Positions 1 through 7,320 of a stretch of DNA of 9,379 nucleotides are shown piece after piece. The stretch is from Betaproteobacteria bacterium (GTDB lineage Bacteria; Pseudomonadota; Gammaproteobacteria; Burkholderiales; Rhodocyclaceae): the NCBI GenBank assembly GCA_016880375.1, contig JAEHDO010000091.1, forward strand, positions 1-9,379. The letters run 5' to 3'. Position numbers and translations under genes: made by a program. How positions within the stretch are numbered: the stretch's first letter is position 1; every line of letters begins with the position of its first letter. Under the pieces are notes generated by a model. That model had not been told where the DNA came from. It did not search any database and worked only from the letters and a program-made list of their open reading frames with translations.

Positions 1-1
1 A

Positions 2-1894
2 AGAGCCGAGCAGGAACTCAAGCGTCAATATCTGAGCCGGGGCCTTTATGCTGTCAACATCACCACAACGGTAACGCCGCTTGAACGAAACCGGGTCGGC
101 ATCAATTTCGCAGTCGACGAAGGCGAGGTAGCAAAGATCCGCCAGATCAATATCGTCGGTACGCAGGCGTTCCAGGAAAAAGACCTGCTGAATGCGTTCG
201 CTCTGCGCACACCGAACTGGATCAGCTGGTACACGAAAAACGACCAGTATTCCAAGCAGAAGCTGTCTGCTGACCTGGAAACGCTGAAATCGTATTACCA
301 AGACCGCGGTTACATCGAATTCGACGTTGAATCCACGCAGGTATCCATCAGCCCCGACAAGAAAGACATTTACATCACCATCAATGTCAAGGAGGGGGAG
401 AAGTACACCGTGTCATCGGTCAAGTTGGCCGGCGAACTGACATTACCTGAGGAACAATTGCGAAAGCTGGTCCGGATCAAGCCTGGAGAAGTGTTTTCCA
501 GGGAGAAACTGACCGAGACGACGAAACTGATCAACGAGAAGCTCGGCAACGACGGGTTTGCCTTCTCCAACGTCAACGCAGCCCCGGAAATCGACCGTGA
601 CAAGAAACAAGTCGGCTTTACGATCTTCGTCGACCCTGGCCGCAGGGTATATGTGCGTCGCATCAATGTCTCCGGCAACACCAGAACGCGCGACGAGGTG
701 ATTCGCCGCGAAGCACGTCAGATGGAAGGCGCCTGGTACGATGGAGAGCAAATCAACAGGACTCGCACTCGAATAGACAGACTGGGCTATTTCGACGAAG
801 TCAACATCGAGACACCGCCGGTGCCCGGCACGACCGATCAGGTGGACATGAATCTCAACGTGAAGGAAAAGCCGACCGGGAACATCATGCTCGGAGCGGG
901 CTTTTCCAGCACCGAGAAGTTCGTGCTCTCAGGCTCCATTTCGCAGAACAATATCTTCGGTAGTGGCAGGCATCTTGCCATTAATGTCAACACCGGCAAG
1001 GTCAACAAGACCTATTCGCTTTCCTTCACAAATCCCTACCATACGGTCGATGGCGTCAGCAGAGGGTTTGATATCTATCGCCGCGACCTCGATGCATCCA
1101 CCACCGGGGTTGCGAACTACAAAACTTCTTCACATGGATTCGGCGTTCGTTACGGCTTCCCCATCGCCGAGGACAATTCCATCGGCGTGGGGCTCTCGTT
1201 CGACGATACGCATGTGAAAACCTACTTTGACAGCCCGCAGCCATACAAGGATTTCGTGAGCAAGTTTGGGGCCTCGAATACCACACTGCTGCTTAACGCC
1301 ACCTGGACCAACGACAAGCGGGATAGCCTGATCTATACGACCAGTGGCTCCTTGCAGCGGGCTTATGCCGAAGTCGGCCTGCCCGGTGCCGACCTGAAGT
1401 TTTACAAGCTGAATTATCAGCATCAAAAGTTCTTCCCCCTGACCAAGGAGATCACGCTGATGCTGAATGGGGAGTTCGGCCTAGGTGACGGCTATAGCGG
1501 AGAGACCCTGCCGTTTTTCCGCAATTTCTACGCTGGCGGCATGGGTTCGGTGCGCGGCTTCAAGTCGGGATCTCTCGGGCCGAAGGACGTGTATCCTAAT
1601 GACGAAAACGCACTCGGCGGCAACAGGCGTCTGGTGGGGAATGCGGAGTTCCTGATGCCTGTACCAGGGTTTGGCCTGGACAAGTCTTTCCGGTTTGGCG
1701 GATTTTTCGATGCCGGCTATGTCTGGGCAACCGGGGAGAAGATGCGGTTGTCAGATTTGCGGTACAGTATTGGCGTTTCGGTTGCTTGGGCCTCTCCCTT
1801 CGGGCCGCTCAAGGTCAGCGTTGCGCAGCCACTCAACAAGAAGTCCGGGGATCAGATCGAGCGCTTCCAGTTCCAGATGGGCACGTCATTCTGA
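2..1894 (+). CDS. bamA: Outer membrane protein assembly factor BamA (5' end missing)
   Basis: BamA is the central subunit of the BAM complex, which folds and inserts beta-barrel proteins into the outer membrane. The frame is open from the window edge and gives 630 residues before the TGA stop. Compared with E. coli BamA (810 aa), the signal peptide, POTRA1 and the start of POTRA2 (very roughly 125 residues) lie outside the window. Visible parts are the end of POTRA2 (to about residue 43), POTRA3 (about 44-131), POTRA4 (about 132-213), POTRA5 (about 216-290, with 'RQMEGAW' as in E. coli) and the 16-strand barrel. The loop-6 VRGF motif, needed for BamA function, is encoded at 1550-1561. The protein ends in the Phe-terminated beta-signal 'FQFQMGTSF'. 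Loop 6 is shorter than in E. coli. The following gene encodes Skp, a classic bamA neighbour. Identification is secure. Confidence 0.97.
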   Translation, partial: RAEQELKRQYLSRGLYAVNITTTVTPLERNRVGINFAVDEGEVAKIRQINIVGTQAFQEKDLLNAFALRTPNWISWYTKNDQYSKQKLSADLETLKSYYQDRGYIEFDVESTQVSISPDKKDIYITINVKEGEKYTVSSVKLAGELTLPEEQLRKLVRIKPGEVFSREKLTETTKLINEKLGNDGFAFSNVNAAPEIDRDKKQVGFTIFVDPGRRVYVRRINVSGNTRTRDEVIRREARQMEGAWYDGEQINRTRTRIDRLGYFDEVNIETPPVPGTTDQVDMNLNVKEKPTGNIMLGAGFSSTEKFVLSGSISQNNIFGSGRHLAINVNTGKVNKTYSLSFTNPYHTVDGVSRGFDIYRRDLDASTTGVANYKTSSHGFGVRYGFPIAEDNSIGVGLSFDDTHVKTYFDSPQPYKDFVSKFGASNTTLLLNATWTNDKRDSLIYTTSGSLQRAYAEVGLPGADLKFYKLNYQHQKFFPLTKEITLMLNGEFGLGDGYSGETLPFFRNFYAGGMGSVRGFKSGSLGPKDVYPNDENALGGNRRLVGNAEFLMPVPGFGLDKSFRFGGFFDAGYVWATGEKMRLSDLRYSIGVSVAWASPFGPLKVSVAQPLNKKSGDQIERFQFQMGTSF

Positions 1895-1907
1895 GATCAT
1901 TATTCGC

Positions 1908-1912
1908 AGGAG
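1908..1912 (+). promoter_or_regulatory. Ribosome binding site of skp
   Basis: AGGAG lies 4 nt before the ATG at 1917, inside the 22-nt bamA-skp gap. It fixes the skp start: the same reading frame is open far upstream through the bamA 3' end, but only this ATG has a Shine-Dalgarno sequence and is followed by a signal peptide. Confidence 0.75.
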
Positions 1913-1916
1913 AATT

Positions 1917-2411
1917 ATGTTGAAAAAGCTTGCAGTTCTTGCCTTCGCCGGTTTGCTTTCCCTGCCGGCATGGGCCGACACCAAAATCGGTTTCGTCAAT
2001 ACCGAGAAGATCTTTCGCGATGCGGCTCCAGCCGTACGCGCCCAGAAAAAGATCGAGAAGGAATTCGAAAAGCGCGACCAGGAGATGCAGCGCCTTGCCA
2101 AACAACTGCAGGCCGTGCAGGAATCACTGGAAAAGAATTCCGTCACCATGTCAGAAACCGAGAAACGCAACAAGGAGCGCGAGTTCAATGATCTGAACCG
2201 CGATTTTCAGCGCAAGCAGCGCGAGTTTCGCGAGGATCTCAACCAGCGTCGTAACGAGGAACTGGCCGCTGTGCTTGAGCGGGCCAACAAGACGATCAAG
2301 GCGATAGCCGAGGCCGAAAAATACGATGTCATCCTGCAGGAGGCAGTGTACGCCTCGCCGAAGCTCGACATCACCGATAAGGTCATCAAGGCACTGGCCG
2401 ACGGCAAGTAA
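1917..2411 (+). CDS. skp: Periplasmic chaperone Skp/OmpH
   Basis: Skp is a trimeric periplasmic chaperone that holds unfolded outer-membrane proteins between the Sec translocon and BAM. The product has 164 residues, close to the family norm (about 160). Residues 1-20 form a signal peptide: positively charged MLKK, a hydrophobic core, and a probable signal peptidase I site after Ala-Trp-Ala, so the mature protein begins DTKIGFV. 'KIGFVNTEKIF' is the typical first strand of the OmpH family. Residues about 40-120 are rich in Lys, Arg, Glu and Gln with heptad-like spacing, matching the long coiled-coil tentacles. The C-terminal part ('YDVILQEAVYASPKLDITDKV') returns to the body domain, as in homologues. 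The gene starts 22 nt after bamA and ends 9 nt before lpxD, so the three are probably co-transcribed. The name ompH is also used in this lineage. Confidence 0.95.
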   Translation: MLKKLAVLAFAGLLSLPAWADTKIGFVNTEKIFRDAAPAVRAQKKIEKEFEKRDQEMQRLAKQLQAVQESLEKNSVTMSETEKRNKEREFNDLNRDFQRKQREFREDLNQRRNEELAAVLERANKTIKAIAEAEKYDVILQEAVYASPKLDITDKVIKALADGK

Positions 2412-2420
2412 AGCACATGC

Positions 2421-3464
2421 ATGAGCGAGCGCGCTGACGGATTTTCACTGTATGAGATCGTTGCGCGCTTCGGCGGCCAACTGGTCGGCGACGGCTCCCG
2501 ACGCATCACCCAGGTAGCTCCGCTCGAACGGGCAACATCGGATCAGATCTCCTTTCTTGCCAATCCGAAATTTCGACAGCAGCTCCAATTAACGCGAGCG
2601 GGCGCTGTCGTTCTGTCCCCTGCCGCGGCAACGGCCTGCCCAGGTTTCCACATCATCTGCGACAATCCCTACGCTTACTATGCACGCGTTGCGCAGCTGC
2701 TGAACCCCCCTGAACATGCCGAAGCGGGTATTCATCCTTCGGCTGTCGTTATCACTGACCTTCCTGGACTTGTGCGCGTCGGCGCACACGCCTTCATTGA
2801 CACCGACGTGCGTATCGGATCTGGCACCACAATCGGACCGGGATGCGTGATCGGCCGAGGCGCAGTCATCGGAGAAGGCTCTCGGCTTCATGCCAACGTG
2901 ACGGTATACCCGGGTTGTGTCATCGGCAGGAATGCCATCATCCACTCCGGAGCCGTAATCGGTGCCGACGGTTTCGGCATGGCGCGCGAAAGCGACGGCA
3001 GCTGGATAAAGATTCCGCAGATCGGCCGAGTCGTAATCGGTGATGACGTCGAGATCGGCGCAAACACGACTATCGACCGCGGGGCGTTGGGCGATACCGT
3101 GATCGAGGACGGCGTCAAGCTGGACAATCAGATCCAGATCGGCCATAACGTGCGCATCGGTGCCCATACGGCCATGGCCGGCTGCGTCGGCGTGGCTGGC
3201 AGTGCCCGCATCGGCAGCCGTTGCACTTTCGGTGGAGCTGCGATGATACTCGGCCACTTGACTATCGCAGACGATGTAAATATCTCGTCGGCCACTCTGG
3301 TGACGAAATCCATCACCCAGCCTGGCACCTACACCGGTGCAATGCCGTTTGAGCCACATCGGGAGTGGATGAAGAATGCCGCCCGCTTGCGGCATCTGGA
3401 GGATATGGCGACTAGAATACGCCAGCTTGAAGCGAGATTCGCGCTATGGGAGAGTAAAAATTGA
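2421..3464 (+). CDS. lpxD: UDP-3-O-(3-hydroxyacyl)glucosamine N-acyltransferase LpxD
   Basis: LpxD adds the second 3-hydroxyacyl chain, from acyl-ACP to the 2-amino group of UDP-3-O-acylglucosamine, the third step of lipid A synthesis in the cytoplasm. The product has 347 residues (E. coli: 341). The N-terminal uridine-binding domain spans about 1-100. Hexapeptide repeats ([IV]-G-x-x-x) of the left-handed beta-helix run from about 104 to 300. A C-terminal helix follows (about 315-345, '[14 protein letters not shown]'). '[10 protein letters not shown]' carries His242, aligned with catalytic His239 of E. coli; His279 aligns with His276. The residue matching E. coli Met290, the reported hydrocarbon ruler, is Leu293. 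The gene starts 9 nt after skp with no strong Shine-Dalgarno. An out-of-frame ATG at 2417 is ignored because it meets a stop after six codons. The stop overlaps the fabZ start. Confidence 0.97.
   Translation: MSERADGFSLYEIVARFGGQLVGDGSRRITQVAPLERATSDQISFLANPKFRQQLQLTRAGAVVLSPAAATACPGFHIICDNPYAYYARVAQLLNPPEHAEAGIHPSAVVITDLPGLVRVGAHAFIDTDVRIGSGTTIGPGCVIGRGAVIGEGSRLHANVTVYPGCVIGRNAIIHSGAVIGADGFGMARESDGSWIKIPQIGRVVIGDDVEIGANTTIDRGALGDTVIEDGVKLDNQIQIGHNVRIGAHTAMAGCVGVAGSARIGSRCTFGGAAMILGHLTIADDVNISSATLVTKSITQPGTYTGAMPFEPHREWMKNAARLRHLEDMATRIRQLEARFALWESKN
3448..3454 (+). promoter_or_regulatory. Ribosome binding site of fabZ, inside the lpxD 3' end
   Basis: The purine-rich stretch GGGAGAG lies 6 nt before the TTG at 3461 and 15 nt before the in-frame ATG at 3470. 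The spacing favours the TTG as the fabZ start. That start overlaps the lpxD stop in the tetranucleotide TTGA, which suggests translational coupling. Confidence 0.6.
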
Positions 3465-3907
3465 ACCACATGGACATCCACGAAATCCTTGAGTATCTGC
3501 CCCACCGCTATCCTTTTCTGCTGGTAGACCGCGTGCTCGAAGTCGTACCTGGCGAGCGCATCGTCGCCTTGAAAAACGTCAGTTTTAACGAGCCCTTTTT
3601 CCCTGGCCATTACCCACACCACCCAGTCATGCCCGGCGTGTTGGTCGTCGAAGCCCTGGCTCAGGCGGCAGCCATCCTCTCCTTCAAGACGATGGGCGGC
3701 AAGTCGGACGACAAGTCTGTCTACTACTTCGTCGGCATTGACGGTGCGCGCTTCAAGAAGCCGGTCAGTCCGGGCGACCAGCTGGTGCTCGAAGTCTCTA
3801 TCCTGAAGAGCAAGCACAGCATCTGGAAATATGCCGCCCAGGCTAAAGTCAACGACCAGGTCGCCGCCGAGGCGGAGCTCATGTGCACCTTGCGTTCGAT
3901 CGAATGA
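3461..3907 (+). CDS. fabZ: 3-hydroxyacyl-ACP dehydratase FabZ
   Basis: FabZ dehydrates (3R)-hydroxyacyl-ACP to trans-2-enoyl-ACP in type II fatty acid elongation. 3-Hydroxyacyl-ACP is also the acyl donor of LpxA and LpxD, so FabZ sits at the branch between phospholipid and lipid A synthesis, which explains its place in this operon. With the TTG start the product has 148 residues; with the ATG at 3470 it would have 145. Both fit the family (E. coli: 151). The hot-dog fold signatures are present: '[13 protein letters not shown]' near the N-terminus, 'FFPGHYP' with catalytic His50, and '[12 protein letters not shown]' with catalytic Glu64. The TTG is preferred because of the Shine-Dalgarno 6 nt upstream, but the ATG cannot be excluded. 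The start overlaps the lpxD stop (TTGA), and the stop overlaps the lpxA start (ATGA). Confidence 0.97.
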   Translation: MNHMDIHEILEYLPHRYPFLLVDRVLEVVPGERIVALKNVSFNEPFFPGHYPHHPVMPGVLVVEALAQAAAILSFKTMGGKSDDKSVYYFVGIDGARFKKPVSPGDQLVLEVSILKSKHSIWKYAAQAKVNDQVAAEAELMCTLRSIE

Positions 3908-4686
3908 AAGCGCCGGATATCCATCCGACCGCAATTGTCCATGCCGGTGCGCAGTTGGGCACCGGAGTTTCCATCGGCGCCTATTCGATCGTTAGCGAGC
4001 ACGTCGAAATCGGTGATGGGACCTGGATCGGACCACATGTCGTGATCAATGGACATACCCGTATCGGCCGGGACAACCGCATTTTCCAGTTCTCTTCGCT
4101 GGGTGAAGTTCCACAGGACAAGAAATACTCAGGCGAACCGACCCGGCTCGAGATCGGCGATCGCAACACCATTAGGGAGTTCTGTACTTTCAATTGCGGC
4201 ACAGCACAGGATGCGGGCGTCACCCGCCTCGGCTCGGACAACTGGATCATGGCCTATGTCCACTTGGCACATGACTGCCAGATCGGCAATAACACCATTT
4301 TTGCCAACAACGCGCAGTTGGCGGGTCATGTCCATGTCGGGGACCACGCCATCTTGGGCGGCTTCACCGGGGTGCACCAATTCGCGCGCGTCGGTGCTCA
4401 CAGCATGACGGCGGTTGGAACCGTCCTTCTTCAGGATCTGCCGCCCTACATCATAGCCGCTGGCAATACCGCCAAGCCATTTGGCATCAATTCGGAAGGG
4501 CTGCGGCGTCGCGGCTTCAGCAGCGAGGCCATCACTGCCCTCAAGCGAGCCTACAAGCTGATCTATCGTTCCGGCATGACGCTGGAGGAGGCGCGTTTGA
4601 ATATTGCCGAGGAAGCCGGAAACCAGCCAGCGCTTTCCCTGCTGGCCGAATTCCTCTCTGAACCAGGCAGAGGCATCATCAGATAG
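3904..4686 (+). CDS. lpxA: Acyl-ACP--UDP-N-acetylglucosamine O-acyltransferase LpxA
   Basis: LpxA catalyses the first step of lipid A synthesis: transfer of a 3-hydroxyacyl chain from ACP to the 3-OH of UDP-GlcNAc in the cytoplasm. The ATG at 3904 overlaps the fabZ stop (ATGA) and gives 260 residues (E. coli: 262). An in-frame ATG at 3883 lies inside fabZ and is less likely. Hexapeptide repeats form the beta-helix from about residue 7 to 185, followed by a helical C-terminal domain ('[24 protein letters not shown]'). 'YVHLAHDC' contains His120 and the catalytic base His123 (E. coli His125); His158 matches E. coli His160. Val171 occupies the position of the chain-length residue Gly173 (E. coli, C14) or Met169 (Pseudomonas aeruginosa, C10), which predicts a shorter donor chain than in E. 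coli. Position 189 is Thr where E. coli has His191. Identification is secure. Confidence 0.98.
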   Translation: MKAPDIHPTAIVHAGAQLGTGVSIGAYSIVSEHVEIGDGTWIGPHVVINGHTRIGRDNRIFQFSSLGEVPQDKKYSGEPTRLEIGDRNTIREFCTFNCGTAQDAGVTRLGSDNWIMAYVHLAHDCQIGNNTIFANNAQLAGHVHVGDHAILGGFTGVHQFARVGAHSMTAVGTVLLQDLPPYIIAAGNTAKPFGINSEGLRRRGFSSEAITALKRAYKLIYRSGMTLEEARLNIAEEAGNQPALSLLAEFLSEPGRGIIR

Positions 4687-4695
4687 AGCCTGTCC

Positions 4696-5853
4696 GTGTC
4701 ACAGACAATCCGAATTGCAATGGTCGCCGGGGAGGCTTCAGGTGACCTGCTTGCCAGCCTGCTGATCCAGTCCCTGAAACAAAGGCTTCCCGAGGCGCAT
4801 TTTTATGGCATCGGCGGCCCCAAGATGCAGGCTGTCGGCTTTCAGGCCCTGTTCCCCGCCGAAAAACTCGCGGTGCGGGGTTACGCCGAAGTGCTCAGGC
4901 ATTACCCTGAAATCGCCGGCATTCGCCGTAAATTGCTCTCTGCCATGCTCAGCGATCCACCGCAGGCATTTATCGGCGTCGATGCGCCGGATTTCAATCT
5001 CCATCTTGAGAAGTGCCTTAAGGCGCGTGGCATCCCGGCCATCCACTATGTGAGCCCCTCCATCTGGGCCTGGCGTGGCGGTCGCATCCGCGGCATCGCG
5101 CAGTCAGTGACTCACATGCTGGCATTGTTCCCGTTTGAGGAAGAAATCTATCGGCACAACAATATCCCCGCCAGCTATGTCGGCCACCCGCTGGCAGATG
5201 TCATTCCTGTCGACATCAACCGCTCGGCGTTGCGCGAGAAACTCGGCATTCCGGAGGATCAAGTCGTCTTTGCGCTCCTGCCCGGGAGCCGGCAGTCCGA
5301 ACTGCACTGCATGGCCGAAACCTTCATAGAAACAGCCAAATGCCTGAACCAGCGCTTTCCCGCGGCGCGATTTCTCGTGCCACTGGCCACTCGCGAGACG
5401 CGGGACATGTTTGAACTTGCCCTTTACAAGCTGTCGGCCCAGGAACTCCCAATCACACGCCTGTTCGGCCATGCCCAGGATGCGATGGCTGTAGCGGATG
5501 GTGTGCTGGTTGCCAGCGGGACGGCGACCCTCGAAGCCGCTCTTCTGAAAAAACCCATGGTTGTCGCCTATCGCATGTCCCCTTGGTCCTGGCGATTGAT
5601 GCGACGCATGCAGTATCAGCCCTGGGTCGCTTTGCCGAACATATTGTCAGGGTGTTTTATCGTCCCGGAATTTCTGCAGGACGATGCATCGCCTGAGAAT
5701 CTGGCCCAGGCGCTGGGCAACCTCGTGGAGGATCAGGAAACCAGCCGGCGCATCGCCGGCATTTTCACCCACCTGCATGAAAAGTTGCGGCTGAACTCGG
5801 CCGAACGGGCTGCAGAGGCGATTATGCCCTACCTGCTCAGGACGCCAGCATGA
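4696..5853 (+). CDS. lpxB: Lipid-A-disaccharide synthase LpxB
   Basis: LpxB is the GT19-family glycosyltransferase that joins UDP-2,3-diacylglucosamine to 2,3-diacylglucosamine-1-phosphate, forming the beta-1,6-linked lipid A disaccharide at the inner face of the inner membrane. The product has 385 residues (E. coli: 382). Signatures are 'MVAGEASGD' at residues 9-17, 'VGVDAPDFN' with Asp96 aligned to E. coli catalytic Asp98, '[12 protein letters not shown]' at about 116-127, 'LLPGSR' at 194-199, and 'VASGTATLE' plus 'PMVVAYRM' in the nucleotide-binding C-terminal half. The GTG start is chosen because it gives an N-terminus before the first beta-strand like that of homologues; the ATG at 4720 would remove part of that strand. 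No good Shine-Dalgarno is visible, so expression may depend on translation from lpxA, which ends 9 nt upstream. The stop overlaps rnhB (ATGA). Confidence 0.96.
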   Translation: MSQTIRIAMVAGEASGDLLASLLIQSLKQRLPEAHFYGIGGPKMQAVGFQALFPAEKLAVRGYAEVLRHYPEIAGIRRKLLSAMLSDPPQAFIGVDAPDFNLHLEKCLKARGIPAIHYVSPSIWAWRGGRIRGIAQSVTHMLALFPFEEEIYRHNNIPASYVGHPLADVIPVDINRSALREKLGIPEDQVVFALLPGSRQSELHCMAETFIETAKCLNQRFPAARFLVPLATRETRDMFELALYKLSAQELPITRLFGHAQDAMAVADGVLVASGTATLEAALLKKPMVVAYRMSPWSWRLMRRMQYQPWVALPNILSGCFIVPEFLQDDASPENLAQALGNLVEDQETSRRIAGIFTHLHEKLRLNSAERAAEAIMPYLLRTPA

Positions 5854-6437
5854 TCTTAGGCACCGCAGGCTGTCTGATCTGCGGGGTCGACGAAGCAGGC
5901 AGGGGGCCACTGGCTGGCCCGGTGTTTGCCGCTGCAGTAATTCTTGATGCGAACAATCCCGTGGAGGGGCTGGCCGACTCGAAGAAGCTGACCGAAAAAG
6001 CCCGCGACAGGTTAGCGCCGCTGATCCGCGAGCGCGCCCTGGCTTGGGCGGTCGCCTGCGCCTCGGTCGAGGAAATTGACGCCATGAACATCCTGCAGGC
6101 TACGTTACTGGCCATGTGCCGGGCTGTGCAGGGTCTGGCTCGGCTGCCCGACGAGGTTCTGGTTGATGGCCCGCATTGTCCCCGCCTCGATCTTCCCGTC
6201 CGCGCTGTCATAAAGGGGGACAGTACCGTGGCTGCCATTTCCGCAGCCTCCATACTGGCCAAGACCGCGCGCGACGCCGAAATGCTTCGCCTTCATGAGC
6301 TGCATCCCCAGTACGGCCTTGATCGGCATAAAGGGTATCCAACAGCGGCTCACCTTGCTGCTTTGCGCGAGCATGGCGTCATAGGGATATACCGCCGCAG
6401 CTTTGCCCCTGTGCGAAATTTGCTCAACAAGGCCTGA
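5850..6437 (+). CDS. rnhB: Ribonuclease HII
   Basis: RNase HII cleaves 5' of ribonucleotides embedded in duplex DNA, starting ribonucleotide excision repair, and also degrades RNA in RNA-DNA hybrids. The product has 195 residues (E. coli: 198). The motif 'GVDEAGRG' supplies catalytic Asp14 and Glu15 and the Gly-Arg-Gly element (17-19) that reads the RNA-DNA junction. 'VDGPHCP' supplies Asp106 and 'KGDS' supplies Asp124. 'ISAASILAK' and 'HKGYPT' (with junction-sensing Tyr163) are further family signatures. All four acidic metal ligands are intact. The ATG overlaps the lpxB stop by ATGA, so translation is probably coupled. rnhB after lpxB is a common proteobacterial arrangement with no clear functional link to lipid A. 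Confidence 0.97.
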   Translation: MILGTAGCLICGVDEAGRGPLAGPVFAAAVILDANNPVEGLADSKKLTEKARDRLAPLIRERALAWAVACASVEEIDAMNILQATLLAMCRAVQGLARLPDEVLVDGPHCPRLDLPVRAVIKGDSTVAAISAASILAKTARDAEMLRLHELHPQYGLDRHKGYPTAAHLAALREHGVIGIYRRSFAPVRNLLNKA

Positions 6438-6513
6438 AACTCCGTCACCAGCCGCGAACTGATCGCCATGGGTTGGCCGCAGCCATGGAATTGTCACTAT
6501 ACTTTTGACAACG
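6438..6513 (+). other. Intergenic gap before the methyltransferase gene, weak promoter candidate
   Basis: This 76-nt gap is the only sizeable break on the plus strand between bamA and 7320. A -10-like TATACT lies at 6498-6503, with a poor -35 candidate TTGGCC at 6473-6478 (19-bp spacing). If it is used, transcription would start only a few bases before the ATG at 6514, giving an almost leaderless mRNA. No Shine-Dalgarno is seen. Two copies of the palindrome CCATGG (6466-6471 and 6483-6488) could pair around an 11-nt loop, but no U-run follows, so this is not a convincing terminator. The promoter call is speculative. Confidence 0.25.
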
Positions 6514-7320
6514 ATGAAAAAAATCACTTCCAGTGACAACGCTACATTCAAGCAATTGCGGTTGCTGGTGGATTCTTCACGCGAGCGGCGCAAGCAGGGC
6601 AAAACCGTGCTCGACGGTATTCATCTGGTCTCGGCCTGGCTGGATCGCTTCGGCCCGCCAGAACTGCTCGCTGTAAGCGAAAGCGGCTCGCAACAGGCTG
6701 ACATCCGCAAAATTCTGGCCCGGTATCCGCTGTGCGAACCGCATGTCTTCGATGATGCCCTGTTCGGAAAAGTCAGTCCGGTTACCACGCCGACAGGCAT
6801 TCTCGCCCTGATCCGCATCCCGCACCCTCCGCCTGCGCCCGCGATCAGGAATTCCTGTGTCCTGCTCGAAGCCATTCAGGACACAGGCAATCTGGGTTCG
6901 ATATTGCGTACGGCGGCGGCAGCCGGCATCCCCGAGGTTTTTCTCGGCCCCGGCTGCGCTCAGGCCTGGTCTCCGCGCGTCCTCCGCGCCGCCATGGGTG
7001 TGCATTTCCTGTTGCGCATTCACGAGCACGCCGCCCTCGACCAGGTGATCGGCGGTTTCGGCGGCATCAGCGTGTCCACGAGGCTGGATGCAACAAAGAC
7101 GATCTACGAGATGGATCTGACCGGGCCAGTGGCGTGGATATTCGGCAACGAGGGGAGCGGGTTGACGGAAGCAACAGCCGCCCTGTCCCGCCAGGCCGTC
7201 CGCATTCCGATGCCAGGCAAGGTCGAATCCCTCAACGTCGCGGCGGCAGCCGCAATCTGCCTGTTCGAGGAGGTGCGGCAGAAAACGGCAGGGGCTAGAA
7301 CACGTGCCGATCCAGCTTGA
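6514..7320 (+). CDS. TrmH/SpoU-family RNA 2'-O-ribose methyltransferase
   Basis: This is an S-adenosylmethionine-dependent SPOUT methyltransferase predicted to methylate a ribose 2'-OH in rRNA or tRNA. From the ATG the product has 268 residues. The N-terminal third (1 to about 100, '[15 protein letters not shown]') resembles the SpoU substrate-binding domain. The C-terminal part has the three trefoil-knot motifs: motif 1 at about 117-138 ('[16 protein letters not shown]', Asn126, catalytic-type Arg132), motif 2 at 208-217 ('[10 protein letters not shown]') and motif 3 at 231-249 ('[17 protein letters not shown]'). An in-frame TTG at 6505 would add three residues; the ATG is preferred because it gives the typical 'MKKITS(S/R)DN' beginning. 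Family is certain. The target is not: it resembles the TsnR/YsgA-like group more than E. coli RlmB or TrmH, so no symbol is given. Its 3' end overlaps ppsR on the other strand by 26 nt. Confidence 0.92.
   Translation: MKKITSSDNATFKQLRLLVDSSRERRKQGKTVLDGIHLVSAWLDRFGPPELLAVSESGSQQADIRKILARYPLCEPHVFDDALFGKVSPVTTPTGILALIRIPHPPPAPAIRNSCVLLEAIQDTGNLGSILRTAAAAGIPEVFLGPGCAQAWSPRVLRAAMGVHFLLRIHEHAALDQVIGGFGGISVSTRLDATKTIYEMDLTGPVAWIFGNEGSGLTEATAALSRQAVRIPMPGKVESLNVAAAAAICLFEEVRQKTAGARTRADPA

Noticed and set aside
2589..3395. Long open frame (268 codons) on the minus strand, antisense to lpxD
   Set aside because: It mirrors lpxD, which has full family identity and catalytic residues. The antisense product has low-complexity Asp/Ala/His-rich sequence and no recognisable domain. 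The open frame follows from the codon bias of the hexapeptide-repeat gene.
4168..4203. LpxA lacks the E. coli-type 'HRGT' stretch (here 'NCGT')
   Set aside because: As far as I recall, neisserial and betaproteobacterial LpxA proteins commonly have 'TFNxGT' here, so this is a lineage feature and not a defect. The catalytic His123 is intact.
6466..6488. Two CCATGG palindromes that could pair as a terminator after rnhB
   Set aside because: The stem is only 6 bp with an 11-nt loop and is not followed by a T-run. CCATGG is self-complementary, so chance pairing is easy.
6505..6510. Perfect -35 consensus TTGACA just before the methyltransferase ATG
   Set aside because: No -10-like sequence lies 16-18 bp downstream, and a promoter here would start transcription inside the coding region.
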